Origin: CBDBBY01 sp965203215
GTDB taxonomy: Bacteria > Pseudomonadota > Alphaproteobacteria > Rhodobacterales > Rhodobacteraceae
DNA length: 64,000 nt
Assembly: GCA_965203215.1 (NCBI GenBank)
Contig: CBDBBY010000001.1
Coordinates: forward strand, 4,526,001-4,590,000
Reading direction: 5' to 3'
The position numbers and the translations under genes are program-made. The notes below the pieces were generated by a model. The model searched no databases and was not told the DNA's origin. It saw nothing but the letters and a program-made list of their open reading frames with translations. Below are positions 53,801 through 62,357 of the stretch, piece after piece. The stretch's first letter is position 1. Each line of letters opens with the position of its first letter.

Positions 53801-54253
53801 TCCGGGAAGGGGTCACGCTACGCATTCGTGGAGTTGTCCGACGCCACCGGCGTCTACGAGGTCACGGTGTTCTCGGATGAGCTTGAACAATCGAGCAGTT
53901 TTCTCAAAGTCGGCGCCCGCGTGCTGCTCGACGTGGAAACCTCGGCCGAAAACGGGTCCATGCGGTTGAAAACGAACCGGATACGGCCCCTGAAGCTGGA
54001 AGAGGCCAAAGGGCCCAATGGGCTGAAGATCTATTTCAACTCGGACGCCGCTCCTGCCTCCGTTCGCGCTCTGATGGATCGCGAGAAAAGGAGCGGAAGG
54101 GGCGGCGAGCGGGGATTTCTCGTCTTCTGCCCGATAGCCGACGATCTGCCTTCGGAGACGACAATCGAGGTGCCGGGCGATTACTTTGTCGGGCGCAAGA
54201 TCCGGCAAGCCATCGGAAGCTTGGAGGGAGTCGCGCACGTCGACACGGTCTGA
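50828..54253 (+). CDS. dnaE: DNA polymerase III alpha subunit
   Basis: Catalytic subunit of the replicative polymerase, 1141 residues, cytoplasmic, working with the epsilon and beta subunits. The N-terminal PHP domain begins FIHLRVHTEYSLLEGAV. The palm has GPGRGSGAGSVVAYALTITDLDPL and the catalytic aspartates in MPDFDVDFCQERR (about residues 396-408). A helix-hairpin-helix/beta-binding region and a C-terminal OB fold (AGSVSKVQSRISGKGSRYAFVELSD) follow, and SLFGD near residue 913 resembles a clamp-binding motif. AAGG precedes the ATG. Length and order are those of the essential DnaE1 type, not the error-prone DnaE2. Confidence 0.97.
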   Translation: MTNDPKFIHLRVHTEYSLLEGAVHVKTLPDLCATHSMPAVAVTDTNNMFGALEFATVASAKGVQPIHGCQVNLVYDAESAASAPVVLLAQNREGYGNLLKLNSCIYLKQKEVSSLTMDDLANHRSGLICLTGGSEGPIGRLALDRRMDEASVVLRKLGEIFDGRLYVEIQRHLSPGIPFAAIESEVESKMISLAYGDGFPLVATNDVHFQSKEKFESHDALLCIADGAYVDQTDGRRTLTPEHYFKSQDEMAELFGDLPEAIENTVEIARRCSYCAEKRSPILPRFAENESEELCNQARSGLEERLKVISLAADKQEYVDRLNYELDVINEMGFAGYFLIVADFIKWAKRQGIPVGPGRGSGAGSVVAYALTITDLDPLRFNLLFERFLNPERVSMPDFDVDFCQERRDEVIRYVRSKYGEEKVAHIITFGGLLSRVAVRDMGRVMRVPYGEVDRLAKMIPRDGAKNVSVEQALLGEPKLQEAANSDPTIRRLFANAREIEGLLRNASTHAAGVVIGDRPLDELVPIYKDPKSEIPATQFSMYWVEQAGLVKFDFLGLKTLTVIKNAVDLIARRGVKIDINNIPLDEEKTFRIYSSASTVAVFQLESSGMKDTLRMMKPTCIEDIVALVALYRPGPIENIPQYCAVKNGKEKRKSQHPSIDHIVAETHGIMVYQEQVMQIAQAMAGYTLGGADLLRRAIGKKKKSEMDAEQPKFLAGAEKNGVKTKDAQEVWQLMAKFAEYGFPKAHAAAYAVVSYQTAWLKANHPVEFMASVMNCDSGDAEKLSNYSTELRRMGIELVPPCINRSETGFAVEGNKILYGLGALKSVGREAANGAVAARKERQFRDLFDLASRVELKQFGKRALEMLVCAGSLDSLDKNRKRVLESLDTLIGYSESVFAERQSEQLSLFGDAEVTLPLPKLPVVGDWTALERLERELEALGFYLSGHPLDEFGPQLKQAKVETYLNLCERAENKQATAKLAGSVSKVQSRISGKGSRYAFVELSDATGVYEVTVFSDELEQSSSFLKVGARVLLDVETSAENGSMRLKTNRIRPLKLEEAKGPNGLKIYFNSDAAPASVRALMDREKRSGRGGERGFLVFCPIADDLPSETTIEVPGDYFVGRKIRQAIGSLEGVAHVDTV

Positions 54254-54393
54254 GCTTGCCATGCAGTCGCAGGTCGCGGATCTTCAAAGGGTCGATTGAA
54301 GGCATTGCCAAAATTGCCGGAATGCTTGCCGTTCATTGCGCCTTGGGCTAGTTGCCCATTTTAACCGGCGGCACGATTTGTCGGCCTGCGCGA

Positions 54394-55902
54394 ATGAAAT
54401 CAACGATGGCGAAAATGGGATCCGCACGTCGGCCAGCAGCTGAAACGCCCAAAGGATTCCGGGATTATTTCGGAAACGAGGTCACCAAGCGCACGAAAAT
54501 GCTTGGGGCAATCGCAGAGGTGTTCGAGGCGTACGGCTTCCAAGCACTCGAGACTCCAGCGGTTGAGAACTTGGACGCGCTCGGGAAGTTTCTTCCGGAT
54601 ATCGATCAGCCGAACGAGGGCGTATTCGCTTGGAAGGAAACGCCCGGCTGGCTTGCATTGCGGTACGATCTGACTGCGCCGCTCGCCCGCGTCGCCGCGC
54701 AGCATCGGAATTCGCTGCCTTCCCCTTACCGCAGATATGCGATCGGACCGGTTTGGAGAAACGAAAAGCCCGGACCTGGCCGCTACCGGCAATTCTACCA
54801 ATGCGACGCAGATACCGTGGGTTCAGCATCTGCGGCGTCGGACGCAGAAATGTGCATGCTCGTCAGCGACGCGGTTGAAGCTGCCGGCATTGTCCGAGGC
54901 GAATATTTGGTTCGGATCAACAACCGCAAGCTGCTTGACGGAATTCTCGAGAACGCAGGCCTATCGACTGAAGAAGGCGATGCAACACGAGACACCGTTC
55001 TACGAGCATTGGACAAGTTCGATAGGATCGGGGTGGATGGTGTATCGGCTCTCCTGCAGAAGGGCCGCAAAGACGAAAGTGGCGACTTTACGCGCGGGGC
55101 AGAGCTCTCGCCCGATCAAGCGGCACAAATATTGGAATTTCTCAATGCGGAATTGGACGCGCCATCGAATGAGCCATGGGACATGCTTGATGAAATAAAG
55201 CTATATCTCGACCAGCGATCTGAGATCGGAATGGAAGGTTGGCACGAACTGGCGGAAATCGTCCAACTTCTGGACGCTGAAGACTTCGGTTCTGGACGGC
55301 TGAAAGTTGATCCGACTGTAGTGCGGGGTTTGGGATACTACACCGGACCGGTAATCGAGGTCGAACTCACATTTGAAATCAGGGACGAAGTGGGCCGCCC
55401 GCGCAGATTCGGATCCGTTGCGGGCGGCGGTCGGTACGATGGTCTCGTTGAGCGCTTTACAGGCCAAAAGGTTCCCGCGACAGGCGTCTCCATCGGCGTA
55501 GATCGGTTGCTGGCTGCGTTGGAGGCGCGCCAAGGGATCGCTGCCAAAGAGGTCGGACCGGTTGTTGTGACAGTGATGGACCGCGACCGCATGTCGGAAT
55601 ACATGAAGATGGCAGGCGAGTTGCGCAGTGCCGGAATCAAGGCCGAAGTGTTTTTGGGCAATGCCAGGAATTTAGGCCGCCAGATGAAATACGCGGATCA
55701 GAGAAACTCGCCCATCGCCGTGATACAGGGCGACAACGAGCGAACGCGCGATAAGGTCATACTGAAGGATCTTGTGCTCGGCTTAAAAATCGCGTCCGGC
55801 GCGACTCTGGACGAGTGGAAGAAGCACGAAGCGCAAGTTGAAGTGCCGCGATCATCGCTGGTCGAAGCAGCTTCGAATATGCTGAAGTCTTCAGCAGGCT
55901 GA
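54394..55902 (+). CDS. hisS: Histidyl-tRNA synthetase
   Basis: Class II aminoacyl-tRNA synthetase for histidine, 502 residues from the ATG at 54394. Other in-frame starts (TTG 54352, ATG 54406) are possible, since no strong binding site is visible. Motif 1 region is KRTKMLGAIAEVFEAYGF, motif 2 YRRYAIGPVWRNEKPGPGRYRQFYQCDAD, and the histidine-specific segments are VRGLGYYTGPVIEVE and motif 3 GVSIGVDRLLAALE. The C-terminal anticodon-binding domain follows (about residue 405 on). It is first in hisS-hisZ-hisG, a common alphaproteobacterial arrangement. Confidence 0.95.
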   Translation: MKSTMAKMGSARRPAAETPKGFRDYFGNEVTKRTKMLGAIAEVFEAYGFQALETPAVENLDALGKFLPDIDQPNEGVFAWKETPGWLALRYDLTAPLARVAAQHRNSLPSPYRRYAIGPVWRNEKPGPGRYRQFYQCDADTVGSASAASDAEMCMLVSDAVEAAGIVRGEYLVRINNRKLLDGILENAGLSTEEGDATRDTVLRALDKFDRIGVDGVSALLQKGRKDESGDFTRGAELSPDQAAQILEFLNAELDAPSNEPWDMLDEIKLYLDQRSEIGMEGWHELAEIVQLLDAEDFGSGRLKVDPTVVRGLGYYTGPVIEVELTFEIRDEVGRPRRFGSVAGGGRYDGLVERFTGQKVPATGVSIGVDRLLAALEARQGIAAKEVGPVVVTVMDRDRMSEYMKMAGELRSAGIKAEVFLGNARNLGRQMKYADQRNSPIAVIQGDNERTRDKVILKDLVLGLKIASGATLDEWKKHEAQVEVPRSSLVEAASNMLKSSAG

Positions 55903-55903
55903 C

Positions 55904-57004
55904 ATGTCGGCATCTTCAGCCGCCGCTTATCGGGCCGAGACCGAACGTCTGCTGCGGTACTTCGAGTCAGCCGGGGCGATTCGGATCGACGTGGACGTGC
56001 TGCAGCCCGCGGGCACGCTGCTGGATCTTTACGGCGAAGACATCCGTGCCCGCGCGTTCGTCACGACGGATCCCGTCAGGGGCGAATTGATGCTTCGCCC
56101 GGACTTCACGGTTCCGGTCGCCGAAATGCAGATCAGAGGTGCCGCTGGTCCGGCCCGCGTCACATACGCCGGGCTGGTGTTCAGAAAGCAGGCTCCGCAA
56201 AGCGGCCGCGCGCGCGAGTTCCTGCAGGTCGGTTGCGAGATATTCGGAGAATCCTGCCGGTCGGTTGCGGATGCGGAGGTCTTCGCGCTCATGCATGAGG
56301 CGGTCGCTTCGCTGCGTTTGAACGCTGTCGCAGGAGATTTGGGAGTCCTTCTGTCGGCTGTCGACAGCCTGTCCACGACGCAAGCCAGGAAAGCCGCTCT
56401 GAAGCGGCACATTTGGCGGCCGTTCAAGTTCAAGTCGCTGATTGATGCATATTCGGGCAAGGGCGGCGGTGACGCCGAGCGAGTGCGACGCTTGGATCCG
56501 TCGGCCGCCGAGCGTCTGGTCGACAGCGCGGGACCAATGATTGGAATTCGCAGCAAAAGCGAAATACTCGAGCGCATTGAGGCCATTGCTGACGAAACGC
56601 GCGCTGCGCCGCTGGTGCCGACTGAGGTCAAGGCACTGAGCCAAATTTTGAGCGTGCGCGGCTGCGCCCAGTCAGCGCTTGATCAACTGCGAGCGATCCA
56701 ACGGAAACTGCCTGGAATCGAATTGTCTCTCGATGGTTTCGAAGATCGCTTGAAGGCGTTGAAATCGCACGGGATTGATCCGTCCAGAATTTATTTCGAA
56801 GCGAGTTATGGGCGGACGACGCTGGAATATTATGACGGATTCGTCTTCGGCTTCGTTCCTGAATCCGGCGATGAGGCTCCTCCTGTCGTCTCGGGCGGGC
56901 GGTACGACTACCTTACGCGCCAATTGTCCGGCGCGGATTTGTTTCCGGCAGTGGGAGGCGTCGTAAGGCCGGAGGCCGCGGTCAGCCTTATGGGATTGAC
57001 CTGA
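55904..57004 (+). CDS. hisZ: ATP phosphoribosyltransferase regulatory subunit HisZ
   Basis: Catalytically inactive relative of histidyl-tRNA synthetase that forms the hetero-octamer with short-form HisG and confers histidine feedback control. The 366-residue protein has LMLRPDFTVPVAEM (motif 2-like), RARERFLQVG-type sequence as GRAREFLQVGCEIFGE, and the C-terminal YYDGFVFGFVPESGD with VSGGRYDYL, but lacks the anticodon-binding domain. It starts one base after the hisS stop and ends in ATGA shared with hisG. Confidence 0.95.
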   Translation: MSASSAAAYRAETERLLRYFESAGAIRIDVDVLQPAGTLLDLYGEDIRARAFVTTDPVRGELMLRPDFTVPVAEMQIRGAAGPARVTYAGLVFRKQAPQSGRAREFLQVGCEIFGESCRSVADAEVFALMHEAVASLRLNAVAGDLGVLLSAVDSLSTTQARKAALKRHIWRPFKFKSLIDAYSGKGGGDAERVRRLDPSAAERLVDSAGPMIGIRSKSEILERIEAIADETRAAPLVPTEVKALSQILSVRGCAQSALDQLRAIQRKLPGIELSLDGFEDRLKALKSHGIDPSRIYFEASYGRTTLEYYDGFVFGFVPESGDEAPPVVSGGRYDYLTRQLSGADLFPAVGGVVRPEAAVSLMGLT

Positions 57005-57720
57005 TGCCATTGAAAATCGGAATTCCCGCGAAAGGCCGAATTCAAAGCGAAGCCATCTCATGGATGGAGACCGTCGGCATGCACGTCGTGCGAAGCAAGA
57101 ACAGCAGAGAGTACTCCGCGCGAGTTCGCGGGATCAAGAATCTGGAACTGGTGCTTCTTTCGGCAAGCGACATGCCGTCTGAACTGTCCACAGGCAGCAT
57201 CGATCTGGGCATCACCGGCATCGATATGATGCGCGAAAGAGTTCCGAATTGGCAATTGAAGGCGACCGAATTGCGAAAGCTCGGATTCGGAAAGGCCGAC
57301 CTCCTCGTCGCCGTTCCGAGGGTTTGGGTGGATGCGGACACGCTTCACGACCTCGACGAGGTGGCGGCGCAATTCCGCAGGACGCACGGGTGGCGGCTGA
57401 GAATCGCGACGAAATATCACAATCTCACAAGAGAATTCTTGAGTTTGAACGGCGTGGCGGATTACCAGCTGGTCGACAGCAAGGGCGCGACCGAAGGCAC
57501 GGTCGCGAACCAGAGCGCCGAGGCGATTTCGGATATCGTTTCCACCGGCGAAACGCTCAAAGCGAACGGTTTGAAGCCATTGGCCGACGGCGTGATTCTG
57601 AAGTCGGAAGCGGCTCTGTTCTTGTCGACGGAGAAACGACTCTCCGCGGCAGGCAGGGACGTATTGGCCGAAATCAAGAAACGCATCGGCGGCTTCACTG
57701 CCGCAACCAACGCGCCCTAA
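57004..57720 (+). CDS. hisG: ATP phosphoribosyltransferase, short form HisG
   Basis: First enzyme of histidine biosynthesis, joining ATP and PRPP. At 238 residues it is the short HisG form lacking the C-terminal regulatory domain, consistent with hisZ immediately upstream. It contains LKIGIPAKGRIQSEA, STGSIDLGITGIDM and the PRPP-binding stretch LVDSKGATEGTVANQSAEAISDIVSTGETLKANGL. Its stop overlaps the stop of the convergent DUF1489 gene. Confidence 0.96.
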   Translation: MPLKIGIPAKGRIQSEAISWMETVGMHVVRSKNSREYSARVRGIKNLELVLLSASDMPSELSTGSIDLGITGIDMMRERVPNWQLKATELRKLGFGKADLLVAVPRVWVDADTLHDLDEVAAQFRRTHGWRLRIATKYHNLTREFLSLNGVADYQLVDSKGATEGTVANQSAEAISDIVSTGETLKANGLKPLADGVILKSEAALFLSTEKRLSAAGRDVLAEIKKRIGGFTAATNAP

Positions 57721-58157
57721 ATGACTCCGACCTCGTTCAATGCCGCCTCCAGCTTCGGCGGCAGTTCGCGTTCGGCGAAACCCTGCAAGGACAGGTCGAG
57801 CGGAGCGTCTTGCGACCGAAGATATCTCCATCCTTGAAAAGGACGCTTCGGAACCGCGACCGTTCGCACGATTTCGCGATCGAAAATGATCGCGCACCGC
57901 GTGATTCCGTCCGGACTTTCGCGGCCATCCAAATCGATTATCCGCTGTCGGGCGAGCACGAAGCCCTTGATCACCCAGTAAAGCGAACCGCCTTCCAGCA
58001 GTTCCGCCGAACGCCTTGGGCGCATTCGAGTCACATGTTCGGGGTTGGCGAACGCGCCGGAACGAATTCGTTCAGATTGCCATTGCCGCAGTTGCTCGAC
58101 GGAATCGCAGCCGACGCAGAGCTTTATCAGATTCAGACCGCCGTCTTGTTCGTCCAT
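57717..58157 (-). CDS. DUF1489 family protein
   Basis: Alphaproteobacterial family of unknown function, 146 residues. It matches the family at LNLIKLCVGCDSVEQLRQWQ near the N-terminus, HVTRMRPRRSAELLEGGSLYWVIKG in the centre and CAIIFDREIVRTVAVPKRPFQGWRYL. The conserved position beside the hisG operon fits the lineage. Stop codons of this gene and hisG overlap. The start at 58157 leaves a short extension before the conserved block. Confidence 0.88.
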   Translation of the reverse strand: MDEQDGGLNLIKLCVGCDSVEQLRQWQSERIRSGAFANPEHVTRMRPRRSAELLEGGSLYWVIKGFVLARQRIIDLDGRESPDGITRCAIIFDREIVRTVAVPKRPFQGWRYLRSQDAPLDLSLQGFAERELPPKLEAALNEVGVI

Positions 58158-58599
58158 TTGAGGCTACGCGCAACCGTTGAAGTGGAATTTCAAGCTCAAC
58201 TATTTCCCAAGCCATGAAACAGTCAATCAACGAGGCTCCCATGTCAACGCATCGGCGAAGCTTTGCATCGACATGAGCCGTTTGGCTCCTTGACTTTATT
58301 GAATCGGATATCTTTCGACATCGATAATCGCCTTTCCGCATGGAATCCTGCTGGACTGCGCATTTCAAATTGCTGCCGAATTATGTGTCAAAAATGGTCC
58401 GCTCCCTTATAGCAGAATCGGTAACATATTGATTTATTGTTGAAAACGGTCTTGTCGGCTCAAGACCCCGGTTCTGTTTATTGTCGACCTGGAGCGCAAA
58501 GACGCTCAAGTTCACTTGAATCCATCGACTAGATCGACATCGCGTCCGATGTCGACTCCGGCTGCCCGCATGCGCGAAGCAGGCGGGCAGAGCTCGAAT
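58158..58599. other. Intergenic region between DUF1489 and small exported protein genes
   Basis: About 440 bases without a supported gene. It should hold the DUF1489 promoter at its left end. A hairpin with a T-run on the minus strand (58447-58467) is the only structure seen. Confidence 0.5.
58447..58467 (-). terminator. Candidate intrinsic terminator
   Basis: On the minus strand, GGTCTTG, a 6-base loop and CAAGACC form a stem followed by GTTTTCAAC. It lies about 130 bases past the stop of the minus-strand small exported protein gene. Confidence 0.4.
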
Positions 58600-58800
58600 T
58601 TAACAGCGTGTCGGATCCCGACCCTCCTGTTCGCAATACCAACTCGGAGCTGGCCCCGACCCAGTCGGCGGTGGCGGGGGCGTAAGGAAGATGGCCGAAG
58701 TTTTCGCCCCGCTGGAGAGCACGTGCGGAGAAACTGCAGCGTGCGCAGCAGCGATAGTGAAGAGCGACAAGGCTGCGGCGAATGCGGCGAGGGTCTTCAT
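58600..58800 (-). CDS. Small exported protein (paralogue of the one at 6804)
   Basis: A 66-residue protein starting at ATG 58800 after AAGGACTGAAACA. The signal peptide MKTLAAFAAALSLFTIAAAHA is nearly the same as that of the gene at 6804-7058. The mature peptide is about 45 residues: AVSPHVLSSGAKTSAIF, a proline run (PPPPP), then SGPAPSWYCEQEGRDPTRC with two Cys that could form a disulfide. The leader region is AT-rich and contains the same palindrome as the paralogue. Function unknown; a periplasmic or secreted peptide under shared control is the best description. Confidence 0.6.
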   Translation of the reverse strand: MKTLAAFAAALSLFTIAAAHAAVSPHVLSSGAKTSAIFLTPPPPPTGSGPAPSWYCEQEGRDPTRC

Positions 58801-58901
58801 TGTTTCAGTCCTTTTCATTTCCTAGTATTGCATGTCTGTTGGAACCATCAATCGCATATCATTTAATGATCTTTTAATAGTTATTTTAAATAACTTTCTT
58901 T

Positions 58902-58918
58902 TATCACGAACTTGTGAA
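58902..58918 (-). promoter_or_regulatory. Shared palindromic motif upstream of small exported protein gene
   Basis: TATCACGAACTTGTGAA, 102 bases before the ATG at 58800, differs from the motif at 7168-7184 only at the central base. GCGTGAA also recurs a short distance further upstream in both leaders. Confidence 0.55.
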
Positions 58919-59595
58919 CATCCGCTTGGTTTTCGCGTGAATTCCTGCGTTGCGGACCGGAGTCGGACATCTTTACGGCAAATTGCAGGCTGCGCGCGAA
59001 GGGACGCAATTTGCGAGTGGTCATGTGTTTCGCCGCGGGTGGGGCGATCGAGGCCGCGAGCGATCAAATCGTCGAGTACCCGACCAGCTGCGCGTTCGCG
59101 TCGGGGATTCCAAGGCACGGAAAGCGGTAGAAAGACCGCGGGATCGGACATTGCAGCACGGATCGCCCTCCTGTCGTCAACCTTTCTCCAAAACCGTCTG
59201 CGGGGAGAGCAGCGAAGCCGGATTCCGGACGTCTGCCGGCGAAGCCGGTATCCGATTCAATCGGCGAATACGCTACAGGCGTATCGCGGTTTGGCGAGCA
59301 AATCGTCATTGATCCTCAAGCTTCAACTCGGGGCGCTGTGTTTCAGGATGTGCTCGGCCTCGACGCAGTGCGGGGATGTCTCGAACAGGCCGGCCTGCCA
59401 TGGATCCTTAAGTTCACCCATTGATGCGACTCCGCCTTGACGATACGAAATTCGTGCTGGTAAAAGGCCGCGCCGCGCGGGTCGCGCGGTTCAATCTTGG
59501 TGTTGGCGGGCCTCGCAAGAGGAATCCTGTCGCCGGATTCGGAATGTCGGATCCGGAGAGGACAACGCCCTTCGCAAATTTGAAGGATAACAGCC
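58919..59595. other. Region upstream of rpsD without supported gene
   Basis: About 680 bases at host-like composition. Short open frames on both strands lack credible starts or domains. The rpsD promoter must lie here, but no clear -35/-10 pair is assigned; AAGGATAAC before the rpsD GTG is the ribosome binding site. Confidence 0.5.
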
Positions 59596-60216
59596 GTGAC
59601 CAAACGTACGTCTGCCAAGTACAAGCTCGACCGCCGCATGGGCGAGAACATCTGGGGACGCCCGAAATCCCCTGTGACCATCCGTGAAGGCGGCCCCGGA
59701 CAGCACGGAAAGCGCCGAAAGGCCAAGCTGTCCGACTTCGGTCTTCAACTTAGAGCCAAACAGAAACTCAAAGGCTACTACGGCGACCTGACCGAGAAGC
59801 AGTTCCGGCGCACTTTCGCCGAGGCGGAGCGAATCAAAGGCGACACGGGCGAAAACTTGGTCGGATTGCTGGAGCGCCGGCTGGACGCTTTCGTCTACCG
59901 AGCAAAATTTGTGACGACCGTGTTCGCGGCCCGCCAGTTCGTCAACCACGGGCACGTTCTTGTCAACGGCAGGAAGGCGAACATTCCGTCCTACCGGCTC
60001 AAGGAAGGCGATGTCGTGGAGGTCCGCGAGAAATCGAAGCAGCTCACGGTTCTTCTTGAAGCAATCAACAATAAAGAGAGGGAGGTTCCCGAATACGTTC
60101 GAGTCGATCACTCGAATATGACGGCGGAACTGGTCCGGGTTCCGAAACTCGACGACGTGCCGTACGCCGTAATCATGGAACCGAACTTGGTGGTCGAATA
60201 CTACGCCAAGAATTGA
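59596..60216 (+). CDS. rpsD: 30S ribosomal protein S4
   Basis: Primary rRNA-binding protein of the small subunit, 206 residues, starting with GTG at 59596 after AAGGATAAC. It shows GPGQHGKRRKAKLSDFGLQLRAKQKLK and the S4 RNA-binding domain LERRLDAFVYRAKF...ARQFVNHGHVLVNGRK, ending VVEYYAKN as usual. It is encoded alone, as in most alphaproteobacteria, rather than with rpsK and rpoA. Confidence 0.98.
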   Translation: MTKRTSAKYKLDRRMGENIWGRPKSPVTIREGGPGQHGKRRKAKLSDFGLQLRAKQKLKGYYGDLTEKQFRRTFAEAERIKGDTGENLVGLLERRLDAFVYRAKFVTTVFAARQFVNHGHVLVNGRKANIPSYRLKEGDVVEVREKSKQLTVLLEAINNKEREVPEYVRVDHSNMTAELVRVPKLDDVPYAVIMEPNLVVEYYAKN

Positions 60217-60401
60217 CGCGTTGCAGGGCATCGTGTCAGTTCCCAATCCGTGATGGCTCTCTCTGCCGTGCGCGCTGTCTTCGGGTGCAGCGGATTTGCA
60301 TCCCGTGCGCGGAATTCCGCTTCCGGACCGGTTGGACGCGTCGGAATGATCTTTGAGCGATCCGCTTTGGGATATGGCTTCGGATTGATTGGAAAGCTGA
60401 A

Positions 60402-61655
60402 GTGAAGTCTTTGAAAGCCGGTTTGTTCCGCACCGTTCTCTTGGATGACGCGCGCGGTCTCCCGATTTGGCGGCAGCCGGTTTTTCTGCTTTTCCTGCTC
60501 GCGGCGGCAATGCCGATATCCTTTGCGACTTGGAGCGCGCTGCTGAACAACTTCGTTGTTGAGGTCGTGCAGACCGACGGCGTCGGCATCGGCTGGCTGC
60601 ACACTGTGCGCGAAGTTCCCGGATTTCTCGCGATCGGAGTGATCGCCCTGATCATCGTCATTCGAGAGCAAGTTCTCGGGATCATCTCGTTGATCGCGCT
60701 CGGCGGCGCGACGGCGGTCGTCGCCATGTTTCCGAGCTATCAAGGCCTGCTGCTGACGACGATCATCAGTTCCATAGGGTTTCATTATTTTGAGACGGTC
60801 AACCAATCTCTGCAGCTCCAGTGGATTTCCAAGGACAAGGCTCCCGTAACTCTCGGCTGGATCGTGGCGATCGGTTCCGGCGCGTCGCTTGTTGCCTACG
60901 GTCTGGTGATCATCGGTTGGCAGATGTTCGACTTGTCATACAATTCGGTCTATCTCGCCGCCGGACTTACCACCGCGGCCATCGCCGTTTTCTCGATCCT
61001 CGCATATCCTCAATTCGAATCGCCGAATCCGCAGCGAACGAGAATGGTGCTTCGCTGGCGCTACTGGCTCTACTATGCTCTGCAGTTCATGTCGGGGGCG
61101 CGGAGGCAAATATTCGTCGTCTTCGCTGCGTTCATGATGGTTGAACGATTCGGGCTTGAGGTTCACGAACTCACGGCGCTTTTCCTCGTGAATTTCGTCG
61201 CGAACATGATTTTTGCTCCGCTGATGGGAAAGGCCATAAGCGTGTTCGGCGAAAGGAACGCTCTGGCTTTTGAATATGTCGGCCTCGCCGCCGTATTTCT
61301 TGCCTACGGCGGGATCTACTATTTCGGTTGGGGCGTGCTGCTTGCAGCGATCCTGTTCATTCTGGACCACTTGTTTTTCGCGCTTGCATTTGCGCTCAAG
61401 ACCTATTTTCAGAAGATAGCTGACGTCGGCGACATTGCTCCGACAGCAGCGGTCGCGTTCACGATCAACCACATCGCCGCAGTGTTCTTGCCCGCGCTGC
61501 TCGGATACCTTTGGATCACGTCTCCCGGCGCCGTGTTCGGCCTCGCGGCAGCCATGGCGGTTGCCTCGCTGCTGTTGGCGCTCATGATCCCGAGAAATCC
61601 GGCGCCGGGAAACGAGACGATCTTTTCCAAGCTGGCAGGCGGCAAATTCGTATGA
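60402..61655 (+). CDS. MFS transporter
   Basis: Major facilitator superfamily carrier, 417 residues from GTG 60402 (GGAAAG upstream), with about twelve membrane segments. The N-terminus PIWRQPVFLLFLLAAAMPISFATWSALLNNFVVE is followed by GWLHTVREVPGFLAIG, where MFS loop residues would be. The second half begins near residue 200 after a short basic loop (NPQRTRMVLRWRYW). Substrate is not readable. It stands between rpsD and msrA with no functional link seen. Confidence 0.88.
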   Translation: MKSLKAGLFRTVLLDDARGLPIWRQPVFLLFLLAAAMPISFATWSALLNNFVVEVVQTDGVGIGWLHTVREVPGFLAIGVIALIIVIREQVLGIISLIALGGATAVVAMFPSYQGLLLTTIISSIGFHYFETVNQSLQLQWISKDKAPVTLGWIVAIGSGASLVAYGLVIIGWQMFDLSYNSVYLAAGLTTAAIAVFSILAYPQFESPNPQRTRMVLRWRYWLYYALQFMSGARRQIFVVFAAFMMVERFGLEVHELTALFLVNFVANMIFAPLMGKAISVFGERNALAFEYVGLAAVFLAYGGIYYFGWGVLLAAILFILDHLFFALAFALKTYFQKIADVGDIAPTAAVAFTINHIAAVFLPALLGYLWITSPGAVFGLAAAMAVASLLLALMIPRNPAPGNETIFSKLAGGKFV

Positions 61656-61709
61656 GCCGGGGCTCACTGCCGTCGGCAAGCCAAGCGGCGACCATGAGGG
61701 GCGAATAGC

Positions 61710-62357
61710 ATGTTTTCATTTCTATCGACCAAATCGAAAATGCCTTCGGAGGACGAGGCGCTTTCCGGCCGCGCAGGTCCGATTCCCACGGCTCGGAATC
61801 ATTTTGTAAACGGGCGGGCGCTGAAAGGTCCCTATCCGGAGGGATTTGCAAAGGCGATGTTCGGCATGGGCTGCTTCTGGGGCGTTGAACGGATGTTCTG
61901 GAAGATGCGGGGCGTCTGGGTTACGGCGTCCGGTTACGCAGGCGGCTACACGCCGAACCCGACCTACAAGGAAGTTTGCACCGGACTGACGGGTCACAAC
62001 GAGGTCGTGCTCGTCGTTTATGATCCTTCCATGCTCAACTACAGTGGGCTGCTCAAGGCATTCTGGGAAAATCACGATCCGACTCAGGGAATGCGCCAAG
62101 GCAATGATGTCGGAACGCAATACAGGTCCGGGATTTACGTATTCGGCGAGGAGCAGCGCGCGAGGGCGCTGCAGTCCAAAGATGCTTATTCTCGAAGCGT
62201 GAAGGCGGCCGGGCTTGGGCAGGTGGCTACGGAAGTCGCCGACGCGCCGGAGTTTTATTTCGCCGAGGATTATCACCAGCAATACTTGGCCAAGATTCCG
62301 GGCGGATATTGCAACCTCCGCGGAACGGGAGTCGAATGTCCGGCGATTCAGGATTGA
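61710..62357 (+). CDS. msrA: Peptide-methionine (S)-S-oxide reductase MsrA
   Basis: Repairs oxidised methionine in proteins. The 215-residue protein carries the active-site GMGCFWGVERMFW, with catalytic Cys54 or thereabouts, followed by VWVTASGYAGGYTPNPTYKEVCTGLTGHNEVV and YRSGIYVF, all typical. The C-terminal GGYCNLRGTGVECPAIQD supplies the recycling Cys residues. Its end overlaps the prmA start by 22 bases. Confidence 0.96.
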   Translation: MFSFLSTKSKMPSEDEALSGRAGPIPTARNHFVNGRALKGPYPEGFAKAMFGMGCFWGVERMFWKMRGVWVTASGYAGGYTPNPTYKEVCTGLTGHNEVVLVVYDPSMLNYSGLLKAFWENHDPTQGMRQGNDVGTQYRSGIYVFGEEQRARALQSKDAYSRSVKAAGLGQVATEVADAPEFYFAEDYHQQYLAKIPGGYCNLRGTGVECPAIQD